64,000 nucleotides of DNA from NCBI GenBank assembly GCA_048498035.1, contig JBEHYT010000012.1, forward strand, positions 1 to 64,000. Reading direction: 5' to 3'. A program made the translations under genes and the position numbers. The number at the start of each line of letters is the position of its first letter. Position 1 is the first letter of the stretch. Origin of the DNA: CADEDV01 sp048498035. Lineage in GTDB: Bacteria > Bacteroidota > Bacteroidia > Chitinophagales > Chitinophagaceae. Below the pieces are notes generated by a model. The model had not been told where the DNA came from. It was given only the letters and a program-made list of their open reading frames with translations, and made no database searches. Positions 8,992 to 17,450 of the stretch are shown here, piece after piece.

Positions 8992-10008
8992 ATGCGCCCA
9001 CTGTTGATTGCATTGCTCGTTGCCAGCCTGGCAGCCTGTAATTCTTCTAATAAAAAAGATGGAACGCCGCAACTAGCTACTTATTTTAACTATAACACCG
9101 CGCCCGAAGCGGGCGGTGTCCGGCTTATTCCAATCCAGACGCCAATCGGGCAGTTTAAGGTATGGACCAAGCGATTTGGCTCCAATCCACATATCAAAAT
9201 ATTATTGCTGCACGGCGGACCTGCCATGACGCACGAATACATGGAATGCTTTGAAACATTTTTCCAGCGCGAAGGATTTGAGTTCTATGAATATGACCAA
9301 CTCGGCTCCTACTATAGCGATCAGCCAACCGATAGCAGCCTCTGGACAACAGATCGTTTTGTGGATGAAGTAGAACAGGTGCGTAAGGCGATAGGTGCGG
9401 ACAGCAGCAATTTTTTTATATTGGGAAACTCCTGGGGCGGTTTACTGGCGATGGAATATGCCCTGAAATACCAGCAACATTGCAAAGGCGTCATCGTGGC
9501 CAACATGATGGCTAGCGTTCCCGAATATGGCAGATATGCAAACGAGGTATTAGCCAAACAAATGAAACCCGAAGTGCTGACCGAGATCAGGAGTCTTGAA
9601 GCGAAAAATGACTTTGACAACCCGCGCTATATGGAACTCCTGATGCCCAATTTTTATAGCGAACATCTTTGTCGCCTTCCTGAATTACCAGATGGACTGA
9701 ACAGATCGTTTAAGCATGTAAATAATACTATTTACCGGATGATGCAGGGCCCGAGTGAATTTGGTGTTTCCGGTCGCCTGGCCAACTGGGACGTTAAAAG
9801 CAGGCTGCACGAGATAGCCGTTCCGATGCTGATGGTGGGTGCAAAATATGACACCATGGATCCGAAAGCCATGGAAGAACAAAGCAAGCTGGTAAAAAAT
9901 GGTCAATATCTCTATTGTCCCAACGGAAGCCACCTGGCCATGTGGGACGATCAGCAGGTGTTCATGAACGGTGTCATTGATTTTATCCATAAAGCGGATG
10001 CACGATAG
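8992..10008 (+). CDS. proline iminopeptidase-like alpha/beta-hydrolase lipoprotein (S33)
   Basis: A 338-residue protein with a lipoprotein signal peptide, lipobox LAAC with Cys at residue 16, so it should be anchored in a membrane facing the periplasm. The alpha/beta-hydrolase domain shows the oxyanion segment LLHGGPAMTHEYM, the nucleophile elbow GNSWGG near 143-148, an acid in VGAKYDTMDP and the catalytic His in NGSHLAMW near 308-315. These match family S33 proline iminopeptidases, which remove N-terminal proline from peptides. Many relatives act on other esters or amides, so the substrate is open. Most cytoplasmic homologues lack the lipid anchor. Confidence 0.85.
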   Translation: MRPLLIALLVASLAACNSSNKKDGTPQLATYFNYNTAPEAGGVRLIPIQTPIGQFKVWTKRFGSNPHIKILLLHGGPAMTHEYMECFETFFQREGFEFYEYDQLGSYYSDQPTDSSLWTTDRFVDEVEQVRKAIGADSSNFFILGNSWGGLLAMEYALKYQQHCKGVIVANMMASVPEYGRYANEVLAKQMKPEVLTEIRSLEAKNDFDNPRYMELLMPNFYSEHLCRLPELPDGLNRSFKHVNNTIYRMMQGPSEFGVSGRLANWDVKSRLHEIAVPMLMVGAKYDTMDPKAMEEQSKLVKNGQYLYCPNGSHLAMWDDQQVFMNGVIDFIHKADAR

Positions 10009-10099
10009 CAATTGCTCATCAGCAGTCGCCTAAGTATTAACTGCAGCAATAATATGGTGGGCCGCGCGGTAGTAATATACCCCGGAAAAGCTATTTTCT

Positions 10100-10107
10100 T
10101 ATCTTTG
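10100..10107 (+). promoter_or_regulatory. -7 promoter box, possible leaderless start
   Basis: TATCTTTG fits TAnnTTTG exactly and ends 5 bp before the ATG of the MFS gene at 10113. A start of transcription at the usual distance would fall on or next to the start codon. No good TTTG is seen at -33. Confidence 0.5.
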
Positions 10108-10112
10108 GCGCA

Positions 10113-11336
10113 ATGACCAAAACCGAGCGACGTATACTTTTTCTCCTGGCATCCCTGAATTTTACGCATATCCTGGATTTCATGATCATGATGCCACTGG
10201 GGAACTACCTGATAGACGACCTGGCCATCACTCCCTTCCAGTTCTCATTGCTGGTAGCAGCGTATTCTATCAGTGCAACAATATCGGGTATTGTCATTGC
10301 GCTGTTTATAGACCGATTTGATCGGAAAAAGCCGTTGTTGCTGGCTTATCTCGGTTTTCTTACCGGCACTATTGCATGTGCTTTTGCCTATTCTTACGGT
10401 TTTTTGCTGGTAGCAAGAATCGTTGCCGGATTATTTGGCGGCATCATCGGCGCCCAGGTGTTTGCGATTGTGGCAGACATGTTCGTTTATGAGCGTCGTG
10501 GCCGCGCAATGGGCATCGTAATGGGCGGGTTTGCTGCCGCCACCATTCTTGGCGTCCCACTTTCCCTGCAACTCACCGCAATGTTCAAAAACAACTGGCA
10601 CCTCCCGTTTCTTCTCATTGGCGGTGTGGGCGTAATATTGGTTCCGCTGATCCTGAAGATCATTCCCAACATGACGGACCATATCCGCAAGCGGGATGCA
10701 GAACGTTCTATGTTTGATGTACTCCTGAAAGTGGTTCGTATTCCCATCCAACGCAATGCACTGCTCTTTTCAACCGTATTGATGGTGGGGCATTTTCTTG
10801 TAATACCCTTTATTACACCCTATCTGGAATTTAATATCGGCTTTTCCGACCAGCACATTCCCTATATATTCGGTGTAGGTGGTGTGGCATCGCTCATGGC
10901 CGCGCTGCTGCTGGGAAGAAGGGCCGACAAGAAAGGAAAGCTCAAAGTTTTCACCTGGTCAGTGGTAATCTCCCTCTTCATGGTCATTTTTATTACACAC
11001 CTGCCTTCCAGCAACTTTTCACTTGTGTTATCACTGTTTTCGGCGTGGTTTATTGTAGCCACCGGGCGCATGGTGGCCGCCCAGGCCATGATCACGGAAG
11101 TGGTGCCTGCGGAGCAACGAGGCAGTTTTATGAGCCTCAACGGCAGCGTACAACAATTAGGTAGCGGAATCGCCGCGCTCCTGGCCGGTATTATTGTAAA
11201 AACAGAAAGTTCGGGCCGCATTGCTCACTATAACTGGGTGGGCTATTCCAGCATCATTGTGCTGATCGGTTGCCTTCTTTACGGACGGTTTATCTTCCGC
11301 GAACTGGATAGCTCAACATCATCCGCATCTACCTGA
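10113..11336 (+). CDS. MFS transporter, AraJ/drug-efflux type
   Basis: A 407-residue inner-membrane protein with 12 predicted membrane helices in two halves. The first half starts LASLNFTHILDFMIMMPLGN; the loop after helix 2 carries the MFS motif A variant DRFDRKKPL at about 70-78, and the helix 4-5 region holds RIVAGLFGGIIGAQVFAIVA and ERRGRAMGIVMGGFAAATIL. These are typical of the DHA1/AraJ proton-coupled exporters. The substrate is unknown; sugars, drugs and metabolites are all possible. Its stop codon overlaps the stop of the convergent carboxypeptidase gene by 8 bp. Confidence 0.9.
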   Translation: MTKTERRILFLLASLNFTHILDFMIMMPLGNYLIDDLAITPFQFSLLVAAYSISATISGIVIALFIDRFDRKKPLLLAYLGFLTGTIACAFAYSYGFLLVARIVAGLFGGIIGAQVFAIVADMFVYERRGRAMGIVMGGFAAATILGVPLSLQLTAMFKNNWHLPFLLIGGVGVILVPLILKIIPNMTDHIRKRDAERSMFDVLLKVVRIPIQRNALLFSTVLMVGHFLVIPFITPYLEFNIGFSDQHIPYIFGVGGVASLMAALLLGRRADKKGKLKVFTWSVVISLFMVIFITHLPSSNFSLVLSLFSAWFIVATGRMVAAQAMITEVVPAEQRGSFMSLNGSVQQLGSGIAALLAGIIVKTESSGRIAHYNWVGYSSIIVLIGCLLYGRFIFRELDSSTSSAST

Positions 11337-13056
11337 CGCGATACACCGGGTATCGCATATATGCCTTCTCAAACCACGGTGAATTCCGGTATACAAAACT
11401 CAATTGCATGCCTGCGCTTTTGGCAAATGCCGTATCGGCAGCGCGACGGTCGTTCAGCATTTTCTGCAGTTCCGGGTTGGATTTCAGGTAGTCTGCCGCA
11501 ATATCTTCAAAGTGGTAATCGGAATATCCTTCTTTTTGCCCCAGGATGCCATCAAAGAAATTCCAGGTAAAATAAGAATCCTCTGCCTGCGGCTCCAGCG
11601 TTTCCACCACGAAACGATTGGCTGCCTGGTTCATCGGGATGTACAGGTCGCCTTTCCGGAAATGAACCTGCTCGGTAACCGTAGTCAGTTTTACATCATA
11701 ATTTAAATGATGCATTTCATACTGTCGCGGACTGCTTTTATAATCGCTGATATGATATACGTCTACGCTAATGATGGTGTCTTTTGTTAATGGCATCATT
11801 GTTACGCCATTCAGGCGAAGCAGATCAATCACCTTCCACCAGCCCTGCGGGATAATATAGGCGGTTGGTTTTTCAATGGATGCTGTTACAGCATAGTGAT
11901 CAAATATTTTCACCTGCTTTTCATAAGGCTGGTTACGGTCGTAATACAACCGCGGCAACCCGGAAACACCGCTGGCTTTGTAAAGCCCGGCATAACCTTT
12001 AAAAGTAATTTCCCTGTACTGTGTTTTATCAAGCGCCCACCGGATGGGAAAATTCGTTTCTGTTTTTACGGCTGCCCTTGCCTGGTCGCGTTGTGTTTTT
12101 ATCGCCTGGCTGTTGGCCGATGTGAATTCAATAAAAGATTTCATCAGCGCCAGCGTAGCATCTACCCGTTGCGGATAGGGTTTTAGCATATGCGTTTCCG
12201 GTACAAACGAAAAACATTGCCACAACGTGCCATAACCGCTGCCGTAGCGCGGACTGTCCCAGTATTCCGGCCAGCCGCTTTCCGGCGTATCGCCAAATTC
12301 ATTTACGTAGGGCACCAGGTCGTACCCGCGTTTTTTCATATCGGTATAAAGCGCCGGCTCAAATACCTGGTGCAGGTAGTTACCCATGGCGCCGCCCATT
12401 TTATCGTGCTGTGTTGTTAATAAGGTCATCACATGCTGGTAATCTGCGCCATCGCTCACATGGTTGTCTACAAATACATCTGGATCAATCAGGTGAAAAA
12501 TAGCTGCAAATGATCGCGCCTCGCGCGAATCACATTTGATAAAATCACGGTTCAGGTCCAGGTTTTGGGAATTGCCGCGAAATCCAAATTCTTCGGGTCC
12601 GTCCTGGTCTACACGGTATTTATCACTGCGGTCCAGGCACCCGCCGATATTATATACGGGAATGATGGCCAGCACCACGTTATCGGCCAGTTTGTAACGG
12701 CCTTCGGCTATATCTCTTGCCAGCAGCATACTGGCATCAATACCGTCCGGCTCACCGGGATGGATGCCGTTGTTGATCAAAATCACCCGCTTATTAGCCT
12801 TATGAATAGAACTGAAATTAGCATCGCCATTATTGGATACTACTACCAGGTGCAGGGGAAAACCGGCATCAGAAGGGCCCATGGTCAGCATTTTTATTTT
12901 GGAAGAACGCTGATCCAGTTGTTGCCACCACGAAATAATTTGGGAGTAGGGGGGAGATTGGGCGCCCCTGGTTTCTTCAAAAACTGTGGTAAGATGCTGC
13001 GCGCGCAACGCCAGTGAAGTGCACAGCAAAAACAGCAGTAGCAGGTTGTTTTTCAT
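11329..13056 (-). CDS. M14 family zinc carboxypeptidase, secreted
   Basis: A 575-residue exported protein with an N-terminal signal peptide ending near ALRAQ (about residue 20). The zinc-binding motif H-P-G-E lies near residue 99 (NNGIHPGEPDGIDASMLL) and a second zinc histidine is plausible in VFVDNHVSDGADYQH near 195-210. This places it in peptidase family M14, which removes C-terminal residues from peptides or splits peptidoglycan peptides. A C-terminal region of about 200 residues after the catalytic part has no recognised domain. The ATG at 13056 is preferred to a GTG one codon upstream. Convergent with the MFS gene. Confidence 0.88.
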   Translation of the reverse strand: MKNNLLLLFLLCTSLALRAQHLTTVFEETRGAQSPPYSQIISWWQQLDQRSSKIKMLTMGPSDAGFPLHLVVVSNNGDANFSSIHKANKRVILINNGIHPGEPDGIDASMLLARDIAEGRYKLADNVVLAIIPVYNIGGCLDRSDKYRVDQDGPEEFGFRGNSQNLDLNRDFIKCDSREARSFAAIFHLIDPDVFVDNHVSDGADYQHVMTLLTTQHDKMGGAMGNYLHQVFEPALYTDMKKRGYDLVPYVNEFGDTPESGWPEYWDSPRYGSGYGTLWQCFSFVPETHMLKPYPQRVDATLALMKSFIEFTSANSQAIKTQRDQARAAVKTETNFPIRWALDKTQYREITFKGYAGLYKASGVSGLPRLYYDRNQPYEKQVKIFDHYAVTASIEKPTAYIIPQGWWKVIDLLRLNGVTMMPLTKDTIISVDVYHISDYKSSPRQYEMHHLNYDVKLTTVTEQVHFRKGDLYIPMNQAANRFVVETLEPQAEDSYFTWNFFDGILGQKEGYSDYHFEDIAADYLKSNPELQKMLNDRRAADTAFAKSAGMQLSFVYRNSPWFEKAYMRYPVYRVR

Positions 13057-13091
13057 CACCCAATGTACTGCAAAAAGAGGTTTCCTGAAAT

Positions 13092-13120
13092 GAAAAAAGC
13101 CGCCGGATGGCAGCTTTTAT
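13092..13120 (-). terminator. terminator of rpsT
   Basis: Read on the minus strand, GCTGCC and GGCGGC pair around ATCC (with G-U) and are followed by a run of T. It starts about 20 bp after the rpsT stop codon and precedes the carboxypeptidase gene. Confidence 0.75.
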
Positions 13121-13139
13121 AAAAAGGTTGATCGGGTTC

Positions 13140-13391
13140 TTATTTTGCAGAAACTGTTTTCTTCGACAGCTTGCTTTTCAGGTTAGCCGCTTTATTCTTG
13201 TGAATAATGCCGCGTTTTGCCAGCTTGTCAATCATGGAGGCAACCTCCGGGAATTGTTTGCCGGCTTCTGCACCGTCTGCAGCTTTCAGATCACGGATCG
13301 CATTACGGGTAGTTTTACCATAATACTTATTGCGTTCACGGCGTTTAGCAGCCTGACGTACATCCTTTTTCGTTGCCTTGTGATTAGCCAT
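13140..13391 (-). CDS. rpsT: 30S ribosomal protein bS20
   Basis: An 83-residue basic protein, the usual length for bS20, which binds 16S rRNA in the body of the small subunit. It begins MANHKATKKDVRQAAKRRER and has the helical repeat RGIIHKNKAANLKSKLSKK near the end; both are family signatures. It is a single-gene unit with its own promoter, a small leader hairpin (CTCCG/CGGAG, 13411-13425) and its own terminator. Confidence 0.97.
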   Translation of the reverse strand: MANHKATKKDVRQAAKRRERNKYYGKTTRNAIRDLKAADGAEAGKQFPEVASMIDKLAKRGIIHKNKAANLKSKLSKKTVSAK

Positions 13392-13427
13392 TGTTGATCA
13401 GATTTAGAATCTCCGAAAATCGGAGGG

Positions 13428-13459
13428 CAAAGGTAAGGCCGACAGGCTGATTAACCAAA
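13428..13459 (-). promoter_or_regulatory. promoter of rpsT
   Basis: On the minus strand, TTTG (13456-13459) is followed after 20 bp by TACCTTTG (13428-13435), an exact match to the Bacteroidota -33/-7 consensus TTTG and TAnnTTTG with normal spacing. Transcription would start about 30 bp before the rpsT ATG. Confidence 0.8.
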
Positions 13460-13622
13460 TTTCATCCCTAAATATTGGAAAAAACCCGGATTGACCCCAA
13501 AACAGCCATTTTACCGCCGCCCGGGCCGGTTACAACGTTCTAAAAGCCTTAGAATCACCTCGAAATTCCCGTTTTTTAACGATATTTGTAACCCAATTTT
13601 GTTCCCCTAACAATCTTCCTTT

Positions 13623-16385
13623 ATGAAGGATTTTTCCTATATCACTAATTCCCACCCGGAATTTATCGAAAACCTGTACCGTGAATTCGTAAAAGACCCC
13701 AATAGCGTAGACCCCGAAATGAAGAAATTCTTTGAAGGGTTTGATTTTGCCGTCGGAAATGGCACCGTTTCGCTCAACGGAAATGGAACTGCAACCTCCG
13801 TAGCTACCGCCCCGGCAGCAACCGGCGAGTGGACCGATTGGAAAAAGGAATTAGGAGCCTACCGGATGATCCTCGGTTATCGGAACAAAGGTCACCTGCT
13901 GGCCAAAACCAATCCCATCCGCGAACGGAAAGACCGCGATGCCAATCTCAATCTCCAGTTTTTTGGCTTATCTGAGCTGGATCTTGACCAACCTTTCCAG
14001 GTGGCCAAAGGTTTTGGCCTGGGCTGTGTTACGCTTCGCGATTTGCTGGAGCGCCTCACCCGTATCTATGCCGGTCATGTAGGTATCGAATTTAAATATA
14101 TCAGCAACCAGAAAAAAGTAAACTGGCTGGCTGAAGAGATGGAGCGCAAATTTGATCAGCCACTGTCGCTCGAAAAAAGAAAACATATCCTGGAGAAATT
14201 AAACCAGGGAGTGATGTTTGAAGAATTTCTCCATAAAAAATATGTGGGCCAGAAACGCTTTTCACTGGAAGGTGGAGAAACAACGATCCCGGCATTAGAT
14301 GCCATTATCAATACCGCCGCCGATCACGAAGTGCAGGAAGTGGTAATTGGCATGGCCCACCGCGGCCGCCTCAATGTGTTGGCTAACGTGATGGGTAAAA
14401 CCTATGAGCAGATCTTCAGTGAATTTGAAGGCACCGCCAAACGGGATCAAACCATGGGCAGTGGTGATGTAAAATATCACCTCGGTTATGGCAGCGAACT
14501 CAAAACACCTGCCAATAAAACCATCCACCTGAAGTTGATGCCCAATCCTTCTCACCTGGAAGCCGTAAACCCGGTAGTTGTGGGGTTTGCTAGAGCAAAA
14601 GCAGATATCCTGTACGAAAGCGATTTTGATAAAATTTTGCCGATCCTGATCCATGGCGACGCTTCAGTGGCAGGACAGGGAATTGTGTACGAAGTACTAC
14701 AGATGAGCAACCTGAAAGGTTACTACACCGGCGGTACCATTCATTTTGTGATCAATAACCAGATCGGTTTTACAACTGATTTTGATGATGCCCGTAGCTC
14801 CGACTACTGTACTTCACTTGCCTCAGCTATCCAGGCGCCGGTATTTCACGTGAATGGAGACGACCCTGAGTCTGTTGTAAAATGCGCAGAAATTGCAGTG
14901 CGTTACCGCCAGGAATTTAACAGTGATGTGTTTATTGATATGGTTTGCTATCGCAAACACGGTCACAACGAAGGAGACGACCCCAAGTTTACACAGCCGC
15001 AATTATATGCGCTGATCGACAAACACCCCAATCCCCGCGAAGTATATATCAAATACCTGCTTGAAAACGGGGAGCCTGATGCGCAGGATCTGGCGCTGGA
15101 AATGGAGAAAAAATTCTGGGATGATTTGCAGGAACGACTGGATGAGGTAAAACAAAATCCGCTTCCGTATCATTACCAGCAGCCGGAAATTGACTGGAAG
15201 AGCCTTCGCTCCTCCATGGCGACAGACTTCGATGAATCACCCGATACCGCCATCAGTGAAAACAGTTTCAAAACAGTATTTGACGCGATGATGAGCTGGC
15301 CGGCACATTTTAAGCCGCTGCGGAAGGTTGAAAAAATTATCCAGGACAAACTGAAATTATATTCTTCAGAACATAAAGTGGATTGGGCCACCGGGGAATT
15401 AATGGCCTATGGCAGCCTGCTGCTGGATGGAAAAGATGTGCGTATGAGCGGCCAGGATGTGCGTCGGGGAACCTTCTCACACCGCCACGCCGTGTTGCGG
15501 GATGAAAATACAGATGAACCCTATAACCGCCTGAGTGAAATACCGGGTGCAGCCGGCAAATTCCGGATCTATAATTCGTTGCTGAGTGAATACGGCGTGC
15601 TGGGTTTTGAATACGGGTACTCATTAAGTACACCCAATTCCCTGGTGCTGTGGGAAGCGCAGTTTGGTGATTTTGTGAATGGTGCGCAAACGATGATCGA
15701 CCAGTTTATTTCTGCTGCAGAGCAGAAATGGAACCGGATGTCGGGACTGGTAATGCTATTGCCACATGGATATGAAGGGCAGGGGCCGGAGCACAGCAGT
15801 GCGCGCATGGAACGCTTCCTGCAATCCTGTGCAGAAGAAAATATGGTGGTGACCAACATTACCACTGCAGCCAATTTCTTCCACGCGCTTCGCCGGCAAT
15901 TGGTATGGCCGTTCCGTAAACCATTGATCAATTTCTCACCCAAGGCCAACCTGCGGCATGTAGGCGCTTATTCCGCCGTTGAAGAATTTACCAATGGTAA
16001 ATTCCATGAAGTGATTGATGATCCAACGGCCAACCCGGCAAACGTGAAGAAAGTATTGTTTTGCTCCGGCAAGATTTATTTTGATATGGCAGAACGCCAG
16101 CAGAAAGAGAACCGCACCGATATCGCCCTGGTAAGACTGGAGCAATTATATCCTCTTCCTACGCGCCAGTTGGAAGCGCTCTACCAGAAATATGCTGGCG
16201 CTACCTGGTTCTGGGTTCAGGAAGAACCATTGAATATGGGTGCTGCCACCTTCCTGCAGATGAATCTAAAAGATTTGAACTACGGGGTTATCAGCAGGCA
16301 GCCTTCCGCATCACCGGCTACAGGATTTAATAAAGTTCACCAGCAGGAACAGGCTGAAATTATCGAAACGGCATTCAGCATTTAA
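13623..16385 (+). CDS. sucA: 2-oxoglutarate dehydrogenase E1 component
   Basis: A 920-residue thiamine-diphosphate enzyme, full length for OdhA/SucA. It decarboxylates 2-oxoglutarate and transfers the succinyl group to lipoyl-E2 in the TCA cycle. Visible features: the N-terminal E2-binding segment (HPEFIENLYREFVKDP), the TPP-domain block GMAHRGRLNVLANV near 242-255, IHGDASVAGQGIVYE near 342-356, HGHNEGDDP in the ThDP region near 445-453 and HGYEGQGPEHSSARMERFLQ near 718-737. The partner sucB, normally next door, lies 7.2 kb downstream on the same strand, with a minus-strand gene block between them. A strong hairpin terminator follows at once. Confidence 0.97.
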   Translation: MKDFSYITNSHPEFIENLYREFVKDPNSVDPEMKKFFEGFDFAVGNGTVSLNGNGTATSVATAPAATGEWTDWKKELGAYRMILGYRNKGHLLAKTNPIRERKDRDANLNLQFFGLSELDLDQPFQVAKGFGLGCVTLRDLLERLTRIYAGHVGIEFKYISNQKKVNWLAEEMERKFDQPLSLEKRKHILEKLNQGVMFEEFLHKKYVGQKRFSLEGGETTIPALDAIINTAADHEVQEVVIGMAHRGRLNVLANVMGKTYEQIFSEFEGTAKRDQTMGSGDVKYHLGYGSELKTPANKTIHLKLMPNPSHLEAVNPVVVGFARAKADILYESDFDKILPILIHGDASVAGQGIVYEVLQMSNLKGYYTGGTIHFVINNQIGFTTDFDDARSSDYCTSLASAIQAPVFHVNGDDPESVVKCAEIAVRYRQEFNSDVFIDMVCYRKHGHNEGDDPKFTQPQLYALIDKHPNPREVYIKYLLENGEPDAQDLALEMEKKFWDDLQERLDEVKQNPLPYHYQQPEIDWKSLRSSMATDFDESPDTAISENSFKTVFDAMMSWPAHFKPLRKVEKIIQDKLKLYSSEHKVDWATGELMAYGSLLLDGKDVRMSGQDVRRGTFSHRHAVLRDENTDEPYNRLSEIPGAAGKFRIYNSLLSEYGVLGFEYGYSLSTPNSLVLWEAQFGDFVNGAQTMIDQFISAAEQKWNRMSGLVMLLPHGYEGQGPEHSSARMERFLQSCAEENMVVTNITTAANFFHALRRQLVWPFRKPLINFSPKANLRHVGAYSAVEEFTNGKFHEVIDDPTANPANVKKVLFCSGKIYFDMAERQQKENRTDIALVRLEQLYPLPTRQLEALYQKYAGATWFWVQEEPLNMGAATFLQMNLKDLNYGVISRQPSASPATGFNKVHQQEQAEIIETAFSI

Positions 16386-16432
16386 TTTGCAGATTTGAAG
16401 TGCTGCCATGCAGCACGCGCAATATCATAATG

Positions 16433-16463
16433 ATGGCAGTTGTTTAACCTAAACAACTGCCAT
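16433..16463. terminator. bidirectional hairpin between sucA and the minus-strand block
   Basis: ATGGCAGTTGTTT and its exact reverse complement AAACAACTGCCAT make a perfect 13-bp stem with a 5-base loop. It lies between the convergent ends of sucA and the lipoprotein gene. T-runs are short on both sides, so termination strength is uncertain, but the position fits. Confidence 0.7.
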
Positions 16464-16491
16464 ATTCATTTTCATTGGGTGCTGACCGGGA

Positions 16492-17001
16492 TCAAAAGGA
16501 GATATCTGCGGTTACTGTTGTGCTCTGTTTATCACGGTTAAAAAGCTGGAGGTCCCGGAGATGAACAGTTCGGCCTGAAACAGAGATACTGCCCTTTGAA
16601 GCGCCGGCTTCAGTGGTAAATTCTTTTTCGCCAATGCCCGTTAGTGCAACATGTACGTCGCCAGCATCCGGGTGTGTAAAATTATCACCTGGTTTCAATG
16701 AAGCATTATTCAACGCATCCTTCTCACTGGAAAAAGTAATTTGTAACAGCGCAAATGGTTCGTCTTGCTGGCAAAGCACGGAGAACGGCCCCGACTTATG
16801 GTCGTTAAAATATTGAGTGCTTACGGCTCCGGTAAACATTTTTCCGTCTGCTGTAAAACTACCGGTCTTTTCTTCACCGGATGTCACACCTGGTTCGGCT
16901 GTAGCAGTCTCTTGTTGTGCGGCTGATCTTTTACTGGAAGCGTCGCCGCAGGCAGCAAGCAATAACAGCAGCGCGGATAGGGCTAAAAGATTTCGTTTCA
17001 T
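16492..17001 (-). CDS. lipoprotein of unknown function
   Basis: A 169-residue lipoprotein: signal peptide followed by lipobox LLAAC with Cys at residue 18, then a low-complexity Ser/Ala/Glu linker to about residue 45. The remainder (GSFTADGKMFTGAVSTQYF, then beta-type strands to ADISF at the end) looks like a single small beta domain. Similar C-terminal domains occur in Bacteroidota outer-membrane lipoproteins without known roles. It is the last gene of a seven-gene minus-strand series that begins with the LytTR regulator; 14 bp separate it from the gene before it. Confidence 0.75.
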   Translation of the reverse strand: MKRNLLALSALLLLLAACGDASSKRSAAQQETATAEPGVTSGEEKTGSFTADGKMFTGAVSTQYFNDHKSGPFSVLCQQDEPFALLQITFSSEKDALNNASLKPGDNFTHPDAGDVHVALTGIGEKEFTTEAGASKGSISVSGRTVHLRDLQLFNRDKQSTTVTADISF

Positions 17002-17015
17002 TGGTTGATCTTTTT

Positions 17016-17450
17016 TTAGTTAACAATAATTTTCCAGGATGATGCGGAGTCGATCCAGGCATCCATAACAAATTCACGTTGTATCGTGCCATTGGATAGA
17101 CTTACGGAACAGGTAGCGGGAGAAGATATTCCTTCGTCAACAGCTTTAACTCCAAGTGTATGTTCGCCTGTTTTTAATTCGCCAAGCGCGAAAGAAGCGT
17201 GTTGCGCTGTGAGGCCGAGTTTGCCGGCAATTAATTTATTATCAAAATATACGTCTACTGTATCGCCGTCCACGGTATCGTTGTCCCAAACCTTTAATGT
17301 GATATTCCCTTGCGGAATGTCTGTGCTGCCCTGAACATGAAATTCAGGACGGGCCGGTACATTTGATTTCCGAAAATAGAAGAAGGCTGCGGCCGTCAAT
17401 AGTAACACCAGCAGCACAATAAGCAGTCGGTTTCGTGTTTGTTTATTCAT
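17016..17450 (-). CDS. membrane-anchored Ig-like protein, unknown function
   Basis: A 144-residue protein with a single N-terminal membrane anchor (LLIVLLVLLLTAAAFFYF, about 9-26). The outward-facing domain has NITLKVWDNDTVDGDTVDVY near 49-68, then GELKTGEHTLGVKAVDEG, a beta-sandwich pattern often seen in Bacteroidota exported proteins with repeated WDN-D-x-DGD elements. The Asp-rich stretch could bind calcium, which is inference. Its first codons overlap the stop codon of the preceding gene by 8 bp, so translation is probably coupled. Confidence 0.72.
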   Translation of the reverse strand: MNKQTRNRLLIVLLVLLLTAAAFFYFRKSNVPARPEFHVQGSTDIPQGNITLKVWDNDTVDGDTVDVYFDNKLIAGKLGLTAQHASFALGELKTGEHTLGVKAVDEGISSPATCSVSLSNGTIQREFVMDAWIDSASSWKIIVN

